Positions 43,531 through 52,287 of a stretch of 64,000 nucleotides of DNA are shown in pieces. Source of the stretch: Sideroxydans sp. (GTDB lineage Bacteria > Pseudomonadota > Gammaproteobacteria > Burkholderiales > Gallionellaceae); contig WGNQ01000008.1 in assembly GCA_016124455.1 (NCBI GenBank), positions 1 through 64,000 on the forward strand. Direction: 5' to 3'. The position numbers were made by a program, and so were the translations under genes. Within the stretch, counting starts at the first letter, position 1. Each line of letters starts with the position of its first letter. A model generated the notes under the pieces. It ran no database searches. It was not told where the DNA came from and worked only from the letters and a program-made list of their open reading frames with translations.

Positions 43531-43649
43531 GGCTTGTCGCATGGCCCGTCATCCTTGGTTACACAGGCTTGAGCGTCGCATATCATGGTGTTGACGATGG
43601 CCAGCAGCACGGCCATCGAGACTCCCAGTATCCAGGCGAAATACCACAT
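43527..43649 (-). CDS. cydX: CydX small subunit of cytochrome bd
   Basis: A 40-residue single-helix subunit beginning MWYFAWILG, nearly identical to the CydX signature MWYFSWILG. CydX stabilises the haem b595/d centres of CydAB. The C-terminal half is unusual: three cysteines (C24, C29, C37) in MICDAQACVTKDDGPCDKP where E. coli CydX has none. An AAAGGAG site precedes the ATG, 15 bases after cydB. Confidence 0.93.
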   Translation of the reverse strand: MWYFAWILGVSMAVLLAIVNTMICDAQACVTKDDGPCDKP

Positions 43650-43664
43650 GTTCGTCTCCTTTTC

Positions 43665-44804
43665 TTAATATGCCGATTTATCGTTGGCGTTGATGAAGGC
43701 TTCCGTGACCTTGCCTGACATTTTCTTGTACGCCCAACTGGTGTAGATGATGATCAATGGCAGGAAGATTATGGTTGCACCCAGCATCAGGCCCAGTGTC
43801 AGTTGCGATGACACGCTGTCCCATATCGTCAGGCTGGAACGTGGGTCGGTGCTGGAAGGCATGATGAACGGGAACAGCGAAACGCCTGCCGTGCCGATCA
43901 CCCCCAGCATGCTGACCGAAGAGCCGACGAAGGCGGTCAGCGGCTTGTCGAATTTCGCTGCGGCAATTGCCCATAGCCCGCCGAGGAAGGCGATTGCCGG
44001 CACCAGCATGGTGAGCGGGTATGCGCTGTAGTTATGCAGCCATGCGCCCGCTTCGGTGATCACTGTCTTGTCCAGCGGATTGGGCAAGGCATTGCCATCG
44101 ATGGCGCTGGTGATCACAAAGCCCTTGATGCCGTAGGCCAGCCAGACACCGGCCAGGGCAAAGGTAACCAGGGCCAGTGCACCGAATATCATGGAGGCGG
44201 TACGTACGCGGCGGTACACATCACCCTCGGTGCGGATCATCAGGTAGTTTGCGCCGTGCGCGGTGATCATCGTGGTGCTGACAATACCGGTGAGCAGGGC
44301 GAACGGATTGAGCAACTGCCAGAAGGTGCCGGTGTAGAAGCTGCGCAGCGTGTCATCGAAATGGAACGGCACACCTTGCAGCAGGTTGCCGAAAGCCACG
44401 CCGAAGATCAGCGGCGGTACCGCACCACCGACGAACAGTCCCCAGTCCCATGTCCTGCGCCATTTCGGGTTCTCGATCTTGCTGCGGTAATCGAAACCCA
44501 CGGGCCGGAAGAACAGCGCCCACAGCACTGCCAGCATCGCCCAGTAGAAGCCGGAGAACGCGGTGGCGTAGACCAGGGGCCAGGCCGCGAAGATGGCGCC
44601 ACCGGCGGTGATGAACCAGACCTGGTTGCCGTCCCAGTGCGGGCCGACGGTGTTGATCAGGATGCGGCGCTCCACGTCGGTTTTGGCGGCGAAGGGCAGC
44701 AGCGTGCCCACGCCCATGTCGTGGCCGTCCATGATGGCGAAGCCGAGCAGCAATGCGCCGACCAGTACCCACCAGATGATTTTCAGCGTTTCATAATCCA
44801 GCAT
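43665..44804 (-). CDS. cydB: Cytochrome bd ubiquinol oxidase subunit II
   Basis: A 379-residue integral membrane subunit with about nine segments, matching the length of E. coli CydB. The start MLDYETLKIIWWVLVGALL and the motif DGHDMGVGTLLPF are typical. With CydA it forms the bd oxidase, which reduces O2 to water with quinol electrons and, unlike haem-copper oxidases, keeps working in the presence of sulfide. It lies 14 bases after cydA. Confidence 0.96.
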   Translation of the reverse strand: MLDYETLKIIWWVLVGALLLGFAIMDGHDMGVGTLLPFAAKTDVERRILINTVGPHWDGNQVWFITAGGAIFAAWPLVYATAFSGFYWAMLAVLWALFFRPVGFDYRSKIENPKWRRTWDWGLFVGGAVPPLIFGVAFGNLLQGVPFHFDDTLRSFYTGTFWQLLNPFALLTGIVSTTMITAHGANYLMIRTEGDVYRRVRTASMIFGALALVTFALAGVWLAYGIKGFVITSAIDGNALPNPLDKTVITEAGAWLHNYSAYPLTMLVPAIAFLGGLWAIAAAKFDKPLTAFVGSSVSMLGVIGTAGVSLFPFIMPSSTDPRSSLTIWDSVSSQLTLGLMLGATIIFLPLIIIYTSWAYKKMSGKVTEAFINANDKSAY

Positions 44805-44818
44805 GGTTATCTCCTCGT

Positions 44819-46384
44819 TCAGATAGTGGCGGTTGCGGTTTTTTCGGCGTCATAGCGGCCGGTACCCAGGCTGCTGGGTCCCTTGCGCGAGAATTTCACC
44901 ATCAGGTACATCTCGATGACGAGCAGGCCGGTGTAGAACACGATGAAGCCGGTGAGCGACCCGTACAGGCTGCCGACCGACAGGCTGGAAGCCGACAGGT
45001 GGGTGGGCAGCACGCCGTAGATGGTCCACGGCTGGCGGCCGTATTCCGCCACGAACCAGCCCAGCTCGGCGGCGATCCAGGGTGTCGGGATGAACCAGAC
45101 CGCCCAGCGCAACAGCCAGCGTTGCTTGAAGAAGGTGCCGCGCACGGTGTGGTATAGCGACAGGGCAAACAGCAGGGCGAAAGCAAAGCCCAGTGCCACC
45201 ATCACGCGGAACGACCAGAACATCGGCGCTACGCGCGGTACGGTATCGTCTACCGCATGCTGGATCATTTCCGGCGTCGCTTTGGAAACGTCTTCGGTGT
45301 ATTTCTTCAGCAGCAGGCCGAACCCGAGGTCCTGCTTGTGTGCCTCGAACACTTGTTTGGCAGCCTCGTCTTCCTTGTTCTTGCGCAGTTCTTCCATCGC
45401 GCTCACGGCCAGCATGCCGGACTCGATACGGGTGCGGTTCTTCTCCTTGATCTCGGCGATGCCGGGGATTTCCTTGGTGACGCTGCGCGTGCCGATCAGC
45501 CCCATGACGTAGGGGATCTGCAGTTCGTAGTCGTTGCGCTGCGCCTTTTCATCGGGGATGGCGAACACATTGAACGCAGCCGGGGCCGGCTCGGTATGCC
45601 ACATCGCCTCCATTGCTGCAAGCTTGGTCTGCTGCGACTCGGAAATGGTATAGCCGGATTCGTCGCCGAGTACGATCACCGACAGTGCCGAGGCAAAGCC
45701 GAAGGCTGCGGCAATGCGGAAGGAGCGGCGCGCGAACTCAAGGTCGCGTCCCTTCAGGATGTACCATGCGGAGATTCCCAGCACGAAGACCGATGCGGTG
45801 ACGTAGCCTGCGGATACGGTATGTACGAACTTGGCCTGCGCAGTCGGGTTGAAGATCACATCCCAGAAGTTGGAGAGTTCCATGCGCATGGTGGTATAGG
45901 AGAACGTGGCGCCCACCGGATCCTGCATCCAGCCGTTGGCGATCAAAATCCACAGTGCCGACAGGTTGGAGCCGATTGCGGTGAGCACGGTGACCATGAA
46001 GTGTTGCCCCTTGGTCAATCGATCCCAGCCGAAGAAGAACAGGCCGATGAAGGTGGACTCGAGGAAGAACGCCATCAGTCCCTCGATCGCCAGCGGTGCG
46101 CCGAAGATGTCGCCAACGTAGTGCGAGTAATACGCCCAGTTGGTGCCGAACTGGAATTCCATGGTCAGCCCGGTGGTGACGCCAAGCGCGAAGTTGATGC
46201 CGAACAGCTTGCCCCAGAAGCGGGTCATGTCCTTGTAGACCTGCTGTCCGGTTACCAGGTAGGAGCCTTCCATGATGACCAGCAGAAAGGTCATGCCCAG
46301 CGTGAGCGGAACAAACAGGAAGTGATACATCGCGGTGACCGCGAATTGCAACCTCGAAAGGTCGACCAGTTCTGTGCTAATCAT
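44819..46384 (-). CDS. cydA: Cytochrome bd ubiquinol oxidase subunit I
   Basis: A 521-residue haem-carrying subunit. Haem-ligand histidine H21 lies in AMYHFLFVPLTLG, and the conserved YGRQPWTIYG motif is in the C-terminal part. The periplasmic Q-loop (about residues 255-385) is long, and the total length equals that of E. coli CydA (522), so this is the long-Q-loop type of bd-I rather than a short-loop CIO. It is 9 bases downstream of cydP. Confidence 0.97.
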   Translation of the reverse strand: MISTELVDLSRLQFAVTAMYHFLFVPLTLGMTFLLVIMEGSYLVTGQQVYKDMTRFWGKLFGINFALGVTTGLTMEFQFGTNWAYYSHYVGDIFGAPLAIEGLMAFFLESTFIGLFFFGWDRLTKGQHFMVTVLTAIGSNLSALWILIANGWMQDPVGATFSYTTMRMELSNFWDVIFNPTAQAKFVHTVSAGYVTASVFVLGISAWYILKGRDLEFARRSFRIAAAFGFASALSVIVLGDESGYTISESQQTKLAAMEAMWHTEPAPAAFNVFAIPDEKAQRNDYELQIPYVMGLIGTRSVTKEIPGIAEIKEKNRTRIESGMLAVSAMEELRKNKEDEAAKQVFEAHKQDLGFGLLLKKYTEDVSKATPEMIQHAVDDTVPRVAPMFWSFRVMVALGFAFALLFALSLYHTVRGTFFKQRWLLRWAVWFIPTPWIAAELGWFVAEYGRQPWTIYGVLPTHLSASSLSVGSLYGSLTGFIVFYTGLLVIEMYLMVKFSRKGPSSLGTGRYDAEKTATATI

Positions 46385-46393
46385 GCATCCTCC

Positions 46394-46576
46394 TCATGGT
46401 GTGGTTGTATTGCTGGTTAAGGGGTGCAGAATCGCATTGCCGACCTGTTCCGGCGTCAGCCTGCTCTCGTCAGGACCGCTGAAAAAAAGCCACCAGATAG
46501 CCAGCAAGCCGAGCAGCTTGATGGCCGTCACGATGGCGATCTTTCTTGCCAGGGGTTGTTCGGAAAAGAGCTTCAT
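46394..46576 (-). CDS. cydP: CydP-type small putative subunit of cytochrome bd
   Basis: A 60-residue single-segment membrane protein (MKLFSEQPLARKIAIVTAIK, then LLGLLAIWWLFFSGP), resembling the CydP family often found just before cydA. ATG 46576 is chosen because a GTGGA site precedes it. The predicted sigma54 transcription start (about 46602) falls after a longer in-frame TTG/ATG reading at 46606 would have begun. It is the first gene of the cyd unit, 9 bases before cydA. Confidence 0.75.
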   Translation of the reverse strand: MKLFSEQPLARKIAIVTAIKLLGLLAIWWLFFSGPDESRLTPEQVGNAILHPLTSNTTTP

Positions 46577-46612
46577 CTGCATTCCACGATTTTGTATTTG
46601 CGCCACCTTATA

Positions 46613-46629
46613 TGCAGTATGCGTGCCAA
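46613..46629 (-). promoter_or_regulatory. Sigma54 (-24/-12) promoter of the cyd-SQR unit
   Basis: The minus strand reads TTGGCACGCATACTGCA. The -24 GG (46627-46626) and -12 GC (46615-46614) are separated by exactly 10 bases, and the match to TGGCACG-N4-TTGCA has one deviation (CTGC for TTGC). Transcription would start near 46602, just before the cydP ATG at 46576. The adjacent divergent gene encodes a sigma54 activator. Confidence 0.85.
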
Positions 46630-46717
46630 TCGTTGCAGGTATTTGTTAATTTATTGTTATGGATATGTTTTATTTTTCATGTGGCGCTTTGGGTAGGGTA
46701 AGGAGAATTGCACTTAA

Positions 46718-46772
46718 GACAAAAATGGCAGTCAAATCTGTTAAAGTAAGCGCCTGAACTGTCATTTTTGTC
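46718..46772. promoter_or_regulatory. Long inverted repeat, probable activator (UAS) sites
   Basis: Two 15-base arms (GACAAAAATGGCAGT at 46718-46732 and ACTGTCATTTTTGTC at 46758-46772) are inverted copies with one mismatch and centres 40 bp apart. They lie about 115-170 bp upstream of the predicted sigma54 start of the cyd unit, the usual distance for enhancer sites. The right arm ends 11 bases before the regulator's own ATG, so autoregulation is possible. Confidence 0.6.
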
Positions 46773-46783
46773 AGGGTGGTTTT

Positions 46784-48091
46784 ATGGCCGATAACGCTAT
46801 AGCTGAATTGATGTCCTACCTCGATACGCTGCCCGAACCGCGTATCGTGATGGATCGCCATTACACCATTATCGGTGCCAATCGCGCCTACCTGGCCCAT
46901 TACCATGTAGGCGAATTGCCGGTTGCCGGACGGCGCTGTTACGAGGTTTCTCATCGCTTTAACCGTCCTTGCGACGAAGAGGGCGAGTCCTGTCCGCTGA
47001 AAAGCAGTTTGCAGAGCGGTCAGGCGCAGCGCGTGTTGCACATCCACCATACATTGCGCGGCGATGAGCACGTGGATGTGGAACTGACACCGGTTCGCGA
47101 TGCGCATGGCGAGATTGAATATTTTGTCGAGATGATTCACACCGTGCGGACTGCCAGCACCACAGCCAAGGGGGAGTTGCTGGTAGGCCGCTCCGTGGCT
47201 TTCAACCGGATGCTGGAGCAGGTAACGCGAGTGGCGCCATCGCAGGCGGATGTGCTGCTGCTGGGCGAATCCGGGACCGGCAAGGAGCTGGTTGCGCACG
47301 CGGTGCACAATGCCAGTCCGCGTGTGGGGGGGCCATTCGTGGCGGTGGATTGTTCCAGCCTGCCCGAGAATCTGTTCGAGAGCGAACTGTTCGGTTATGA
47401 AAAAGGCGCGTTCAGCGGTGCGAACCAGCGCAAACAGGGGCTGGTCGAGGCCGCCAGCGGCGGCACCTTGTTCCTGGATGAAGTGGGCGATATCCCGCTG
47501 GGGCTGCAGGTGAAACTGTTGCGGCTGCTGGAAACCGGCACCTATCGCCGGGTGGGCGGAGTGGAACCGTTGCGTTCCGATTTCCGCCTGGTTGCAGCGA
47601 CGCACCGCGATTTGAAAAAGATGGTTGCCGAAGGGACTTTCCGCCGGGACCTGTATTACCGCATCAGCACTTTCCCGATATTGCTGCCGTCACTGCGAGA
47701 ACGCATGGAAGACCTGCCATTGCTGATGGAAGCATTGCTCAAGCGCGTCAGCAGCGATCATGCACTGTCGATCCATCCCGCTACCTTGCTGTGCCTGTCG
47801 AAATACGATTTCCCCGGGAATATCCGCGAATTGCGCAACCTGATTGAGCGCGCGAGTTTGCTGGCAGATGGCGATGTGTTGCTGCCTGAGCATTTTCCCG
47901 ACCCGTGCGAAGAGAAGCTGGGGATACCGGACTCGATGCAGGAGTTCAGCGAGGTCATGACGCTGGAGGAGATGGAGCGCAGCTATCTGGAATGGCAGTT
48001 GCAGCACTCCGGGTTGACACGCAAGGAGCTGGCCGAGCGTCTCGGGGTGAGCGAGCGTACCCTGTTCAGGAAGCTCGGCAAGCTGGCATAA
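46784..48091 (+). CDS. fisR: FisR-like sigma54-dependent activator, probable sulfane-sulfur sensor
   Basis: A 435-residue bacterial enhancer-binding protein. It has a PAS-like sensor (about 12-125), an AAA+ domain (134-370; Walker A GESGTGKE 161-168; sigma54 loop GAFSGA 208-213) and a Fis-type helix-turn-helix ([18 protein letters not shown]). The sensor has cysteines at 52, 63 and 70, the same spacing as C53/C64/C71 reported as essential for sulfane-sulfur sensing in Cupriavidus FisR, which activates sqr. The loop has Ser instead of Thr (GAFTGA). It diverges from cydP-cydABX-SQR, which has a sigma54 promoter, so that unit is its likely target. Confidence 0.85.
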   Translation: MADNAIAELMSYLDTLPEPRIVMDRHYTIIGANRAYLAHYHVGELPVAGRRCYEVSHRFNRPCDEEGESCPLKSSLQSGQAQRVLHIHHTLRGDEHVDVELTPVRDAHGEIEYFVEMIHTVRTASTTAKGELLVGRSVAFNRMLEQVTRVAPSQADVLLLGESGTGKELVAHAVHNASPRVGGPFVAVDCSSLPENLFESELFGYEKGAFSGANQRKQGLVEAASGGTLFLDEVGDIPLGLQVKLLRLLETGTYRRVGGVEPLRSDFRLVAATHRDLKKMVAEGTFRRDLYYRISTFPILLPSLRERMEDLPLLMEALLKRVSSDHALSIHPATLLCLSKYDFPGNIRELRNLIERASLLADGDVLLPEHFPDPCEEKLGIPDSMQEFSEVMTLEEMERSYLEWQLQHSGLTRKELAERLGVSERTLFRKLGKLA

Positions 48092-48105
48092 GTCAAGGTA
48101 CGCGG

Positions 48106-50736
48106 TCAGCGGTAAATCAATCCGCGCCGTATCAGCATTTTTTCGATTTCAACGCAGAGAAATACCACGCTGGACAGCACGAGGCAGAGGGCCAGTTCGT
48201 CCAGGCTCAGCGCTTCGGTGCGGAAAATATCGTGCAGTGCCGGGATGTAAATGGTGGCCAGCTGCAGCAGGAAGGTGAGGGCCACGGCACCAAGCAGCAT
48301 CGGATTGGACCACAATCCCCGGCGGAACAGCGATTCGTGTTCGGAGCGGATGGCCAGCACGTGACCCATCTGCGACAGGGTGAGCACGGTAAACACCATG
48401 GTCTGCCAGTGGGCGGAGCCGATGTGGATGGCCCAGGCCTGGGTGAACAGCGTGACGGCAGCCATGGTGAAGCCAACCCAGATGATGTGCTGCCACATAC
48501 CATGGGCGAATACACTTTCGGTTGGCGTGCGCGGCGGGCGTTCCATCACACCTTTTTCTTCAGGTTCGGCGGTGAGTGCCAAACCGGGCAAGCCATCGGT
48601 GACGAGATTGATCCACAGAATGTGGATCGGCAGCAGAGGGATCGGCAGTCCCAGGAACGGCGCCAGGAAAATGGTCAGCACCTCGCCGGAGTTGCTGGTC
48701 ATCGTGTATTTGATGAACTTGCGGATGTTATCGTAGATGCGACGGCCCTCGCGTACCGCGCTGACAATGGTGGCGAAATTGTCGTCGAGCAAGACCAGGC
48801 TGGATGCCTCGCGCGCCACGTCGGTGCCTTCCTTGCCCATGGCGATGCCGATATCGGCGCGCTTGATCGCCGGTGCGTCGTTGACGCCGTCGCCGGTCAT
48901 CGCGACGAATTCACCGCGCGCCTGCAGCGCCTCGACGATGCGGATTTTCTGTGCCGGGTCGACGCGCGCATAGACGCGAATGGTGCCCACGCGATCCTGG
49001 AACTGTGCATCGCCCAGTTTTGCGAGTTCTGCACCGGTCATGACGGTGTCGCCGTCGATGCCGATGCGCGCGGCGATGGCGCGCGCAGTGGCCGGGTGGT
49101 CGCCGGTGATCATCACCGGGATGATGCCGGCGCTGCGGCACAGTTCGACCGCGTGGTGTGCTTCGCGCCGCGGCGGGTCCATCAGCCCGACCAGGCCGAG
49201 GAATACCAGTTCTGCTTCGATGGCGGATGCCTCCGCGTCTTCGGGCAAGGCAGGCCAGTGGCGCTGGGCCACCGCGAGCACGCGCAACCCTTCCGCTGCC
49301 ATGCGTTCGGCGATGGCGAGAATCTCCGCATGCGGCAGCGGCGATGTGCCGGAGGCGGTGAGCATCGTATCGCACAGCGGCAGCACGCTTTCCGGCGCCC
49401 CCTTGGTATAGGCGATGAAGCTGCCGTCCTGGCGATGCAGCGTGGTCATGCGCTTTCGTTCCGAATCGAACGGCAGCTCCATGCTGCGCGGCGCAATTTC
49501 TTCCAGTGCCGTTTTGTCGAAGCCAGCATCCAGCGCGGCCTGGTACAGCGCGATTTCGGTAGGGTCACCGATGAGTTTGCCGTGGTGGCTGTGCTGTGCG
49601 TCATTGGACAGCGCCAGCGCCGCCAGCAGCGTGATCCACGGTTCCTCGTGCGCCATGTCGCGCCAGGCATGCGAGGTGCGGCTGTCGGAGAAAACCTCTT
49701 CCACGTGCATCTTGTTCTGGGTGAGCGTGCCGGTCTTGTCGGTGCAGATGTAGGTGACCGAACCCAGCGTCTCGACTGCCGGCAGGCGGCGGATCAGCGC
49801 GTGCTGCCGCACCATTTTGTGCGCGCCCAGTGCCAGCGAGATGGTGACCACGGCGGGCAACGCTTCGGGAATGGCCGCAACGGCCAGGCTGACTGCGGTG
49901 AGGAACATCAGCACCACGGGCTCACCGCGCAACAGGCCGGTTGCAAAGATAATCGCACAGATGGCCAGTACGGCGATGCCGAGATGGCGGCCGAAGCGGG
50001 CCAGTCGTTTCTGTAGCGGTGTCCGGCTTTCCCCGTCCTGCTCCAGCAAGGCCGCGATCTTGCCCAGTTCGGTGGCCATGCCGGTCGCCACCGCGATGCC
50101 GCGCCCGCGCCCGTAGCTGGCGCTGGTGCCCTTGTAGGCCATGTTGTTGCGTTCGGCCAGCGGCAGTTCCGCATTCAGTACGTCTATATGTTTTTCGACG
50201 GTCGCCGATTCACCGGTGAGCAACGATTCATCGATCTTGAGTTGCACGGTTTCGATCAGCCGCAGGTCGGCAGGTACCAGATTGCCGGCTTCGAGCAGCA
50301 CGATATCGCCGGGCACCACTTCGCCGGACGGAATGCTCAGGTGTGCGCCGTCGCGTACTACCAGCGCATTGCTGGCAGTCATTTGCTTGAGCGCGGCCAT
50401 TGCGCGTTCGGCGCGGAACTCCTGGACGAAGCCGATCACCGCGTTGAGCAGCACGATGACGGCGATGGTCAGCGTGTCCTTGAGGTCGCCGACCAGGCCG
50501 GAAACCACGGCGGCGGCGATCAGCACCATGATCATGAAGTCGGCGAATTGTGCGGCCAGCATGCGCCACGGCGAACGCGGCGGTTTTTCCAGCAGGGCGT
50601 TGGGGCCGTAGCGGGCAAGGCGATGTGCGGCCTCGTTTTCGGTCAGACCGCGCTGTGGGTGGCTGGCGAACTGTTCCGTTACGTCGGGAACCGGAAGGGT
50701 ATGGGCAGCGATATGATTTTCCGGGCTATTCGCCAT
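48106..50736 (-). CDS. Calcium-type (P2A) cation-transporting P-ATPase
   Basis: An 876-residue P-type ATPase with a cation-ATPase N-domain, a TGES-type actuator motif (LLTGESATVEKH), phosphorylation motif DKTGTLTQNKM, hinge TGDGVNDAPAIK and a C-terminal four-segment domain. Residues that bind Ca2+ in SERCA are conserved: PEALP in M4, N-x2-E in M5 (TSNSGEVLTIF) and N-x2-TD in M6 (WINLVTDGLP). Ca2+ (or Mn2+) export is therefore likely. Its start overlaps the CaCA antiporter gene by 11 bases, linking two calcium-handling systems. Confidence 0.88.
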   Translation of the reverse strand: MANSPENHIAAHTLPVPDVTEQFASHPQRGLTENEAAHRLARYGPNALLEKPPRSPWRMLAAQFADFMIMVLIAAAVVSGLVGDLKDTLTIAVIVLLNAVIGFVQEFRAERAMAALKQMTASNALVVRDGAHLSIPSGEVVPGDIVLLEAGNLVPADLRLIETVQLKIDESLLTGESATVEKHIDVLNAELPLAERNNMAYKGTSASYGRGRGIAVATGMATELGKIAALLEQDGESRTPLQKRLARFGRHLGIAVLAICAIIFATGLLRGEPVVLMFLTAVSLAVAAIPEALPAVVTISLALGAHKMVRQHALIRRLPAVETLGSVTYICTDKTGTLTQNKMHVEEVFSDSRTSHAWRDMAHEEPWITLLAALALSNDAQHSHHGKLIGDPTEIALYQAALDAGFDKTALEEIAPRSMELPFDSERKRMTTLHRQDGSFIAYTKGAPESVLPLCDTMLTASGTSPLPHAEILAIAERMAAEGLRVLAVAQRHWPALPEDAEASAIEAELVFLGLVGLMDPPRREAHHAVELCRSAGIIPVMITGDHPATARAIAARIGIDGDTVMTGAELAKLGDAQFQDRVGTIRVYARVDPAQKIRIVEALQARGEFVAMTGDGVNDAPAIKRADIGIAMGKEGTDVAREASSLVLLDDNFATIVSAVREGRRIYDNIRKFIKYTMTSNSGEVLTIFLAPFLGLPIPLLPIHILWINLVTDGLPGLALTAEPEEKGVMERPPRTPTESVFAHGMWQHIIWVGFTMAAVTLFTQAWAIHIGSAHWQTMVFTVLTLSQMGHVLAIRSEHESLFRRGLWSNPMLLGAVALTFLLQLATIYIPALHDIFRTEALSLDELALCLVLSSVVFLCVEIEKMLIRRGLIYR

Positions 50737-51745
50737 GGAGGTAGATTACATAGGAATTCAGCAGGTAGAAAGTGAACAGGCCCAGGCTGATCCAGCCGAC
50801 CCCCACGAACAGCCGGGTGTTAGGGCGGTATACCAGGCCGATCACGATGACGCCGGTCATGACCACGGCGGACATCGCCGACATCGCATGGGTCAGCGAG
50901 ACGTGCGAGAGCAATGGCCCCTTGAAGAACAGCAGGTCGTCGATGGCGAGGATGGCGATGTTGAACAGGTTGCTGCCGAGCAGGTTGGCAATGGCCATGT
51001 CCAGCGCACCGATGCGCAGTGCTGCGATGGTGACTACCAGTTCCGGCAACGAGGTAACGCCAGCCACCAGCAGGGTGCCGACGAACGTGTTTTGCCAGCC
51101 CATGACCTGTGCCAGATGTGCAGCGATGAATGGCAGGAAGGCGCCGGCAGCAACTACCATGCAGGCGGCAAAAACATAGCGGGTAATTGCCGTGCGTAGC
51201 GTAATTTCGGGATGGCGGTCCGCCATCTGTTCGGCGAATTCTTTCAGCTGCGTGCGTTCGTAAACGAATATTGCACGCATCGCGATCAGGTAGAGCAGCA
51301 CGATGACCGGGGTATAGGGGCCGATATGGCCGATGTCGAAGGCTGCCGTGCGGTCTGCCAGCAGCACGTTCAGTCCGGCAAAGCCGATCAGTACGACGCC
51401 GAAGCCGGCGGACAGGATATGCCCCTGGCTGGCACGGCGGTAGACCGACTCTTCGCGCAGCATGAAGTCGAGGATTACCAGAATGACCAGGTTAAATACG
51501 CAGCTGCCGAATACATCACCGACGGCGATGTTGGGCACATCCGCCAGGGTCACCGAGCTGATGCCGGTAATCAGCTCCGGCAACGAGGTGACGGTGGCCA
51601 GCAGGATGAGGCCGATCCAGCCGCGCGAGAAGCCGGTCTTGTCGGAAATGATATCGGCATAGCGCGAGAGCGTTGCGCCGGCTATGCCGATGAGCAACGC
51701 ACAAACGGCAAATTCAAACCATATGAGCAAGGCCTCAATCGACAT
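50726..51745 (-). CDS. CaCA-family sodium/calcium (cation) antiporter
   Basis: A 339-residue membrane protein with about 10 segments and the two inverted alpha repeats of the Ca2+:cation antiporter family: TSLPELITGISS...GDVFGSCVFNL and TSLPELVVTIAA...ANLLGSNLFNI. It probably exports Ca2+ in exchange for Na+ or H+. It is the upstream partner of the P-ATPase; the overlap suggests translational coupling. Confidence 0.88.
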   Translation of the reverse strand: MSIEALLIWFEFAVCALLIGIAGATLSRYADIISDKTGFSRGWIGLILLATVTSLPELITGISSVTLADVPNIAVGDVFGSCVFNLVILVILDFMLREESVYRRASQGHILSAGFGVVLIGFAGLNVLLADRTAAFDIGHIGPYTPVIVLLYLIAMRAIFVYERTQLKEFAEQMADRHPEITLRTAITRYVFAACMVVAAGAFLPFIAAHLAQVMGWQNTFVGTLLVAGVTSLPELVVTIAALRIGALDMAIANLLGSNLFNIAILAIDDLLFFKGPLLSHVSLTHAMSAMSAVVMTGVIVIGLVYRPNTRLFVGVGWISLGLFTFYLLNSYVIYLHGE

Positions 51746-51795
51746 GTTGCGCTGGCTCCAGTTGCTGCCTTGTGAGAGGGCAGCCTGTTGGGAAT

Positions 51796-52287
51796 TTATT
51801 GCGTGAGCAGGGTAAGTGTACTGCCGCGCTGGCTGGCTGCGGACTGGATGGCATCGCTCAGTGCCGCCTGGGCTGCCTCGGAAATTGCAGCAGTAGCCGG
51901 GTGGCGCGTCAGCTCTGCTTCGGAGAAGGCGCGGATGGTATCGAGGTCGCTGCCCTTATCTTCCGGTGCGGCGGCCTGGAAGTACAGCACGCCGTCGCGC
52001 AATGTTGCCGCGAGCAGATAGAAATCCTTGCCGTGTGCCTTCACTTCCTTGTCGTTCACCTTGAAATACAGCGGCTGGGAGTTGCCGCTCTGTCGTTCCT
52101 GTTCACCGAGCTGGCGCGAGATGTTTTCCAGCAGCGGCTGGGCGAGGTTGATCATCGGCGCCAGTACTGCATGGAATTGTCCGCCGCGGTTGATCACCAG
52201 CGGGCTTTTCAGTGGTTCGGTTTTGCCCGGGCGGAAAAAGATCAGTGCCAGGATGCTGAGCGTGACGATGGTAAATGTTTCGATCAT
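51796..52287 (-). CDS. Membrane-anchored hypothetical protein
   Basis: A 163-residue protein with an N-terminal membrane segment (MIETFTIVTLSILALIFF) and a soluble domain of unknown family (FKVNDKEVKAHGKDFYLLAATL, then an alanine-rich helical end). ATG 52287 gives the anchored form with a GGAG stretch upstream; the longer open frame to 52467 adds an unlikely leader. It is co-oriented with the CaCA gene, 50 bases upstream of it. I cannot name a function. Confidence 0.6.
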   Translation of the reverse strand: MIETFTIVTLSILALIFFRPGKTEPLKSPLVINRGGQFHAVLAPMINLAQPLLENISRQLGEQERQSGNSQPLYFKVNDKEVKAHGKDFYLLAATLRDGVLYFQAAAPEDKGSDLDTIRAFSEAELTRHPATAAISEAAQAALSDAIQSAASQRGSTLTLLTQ

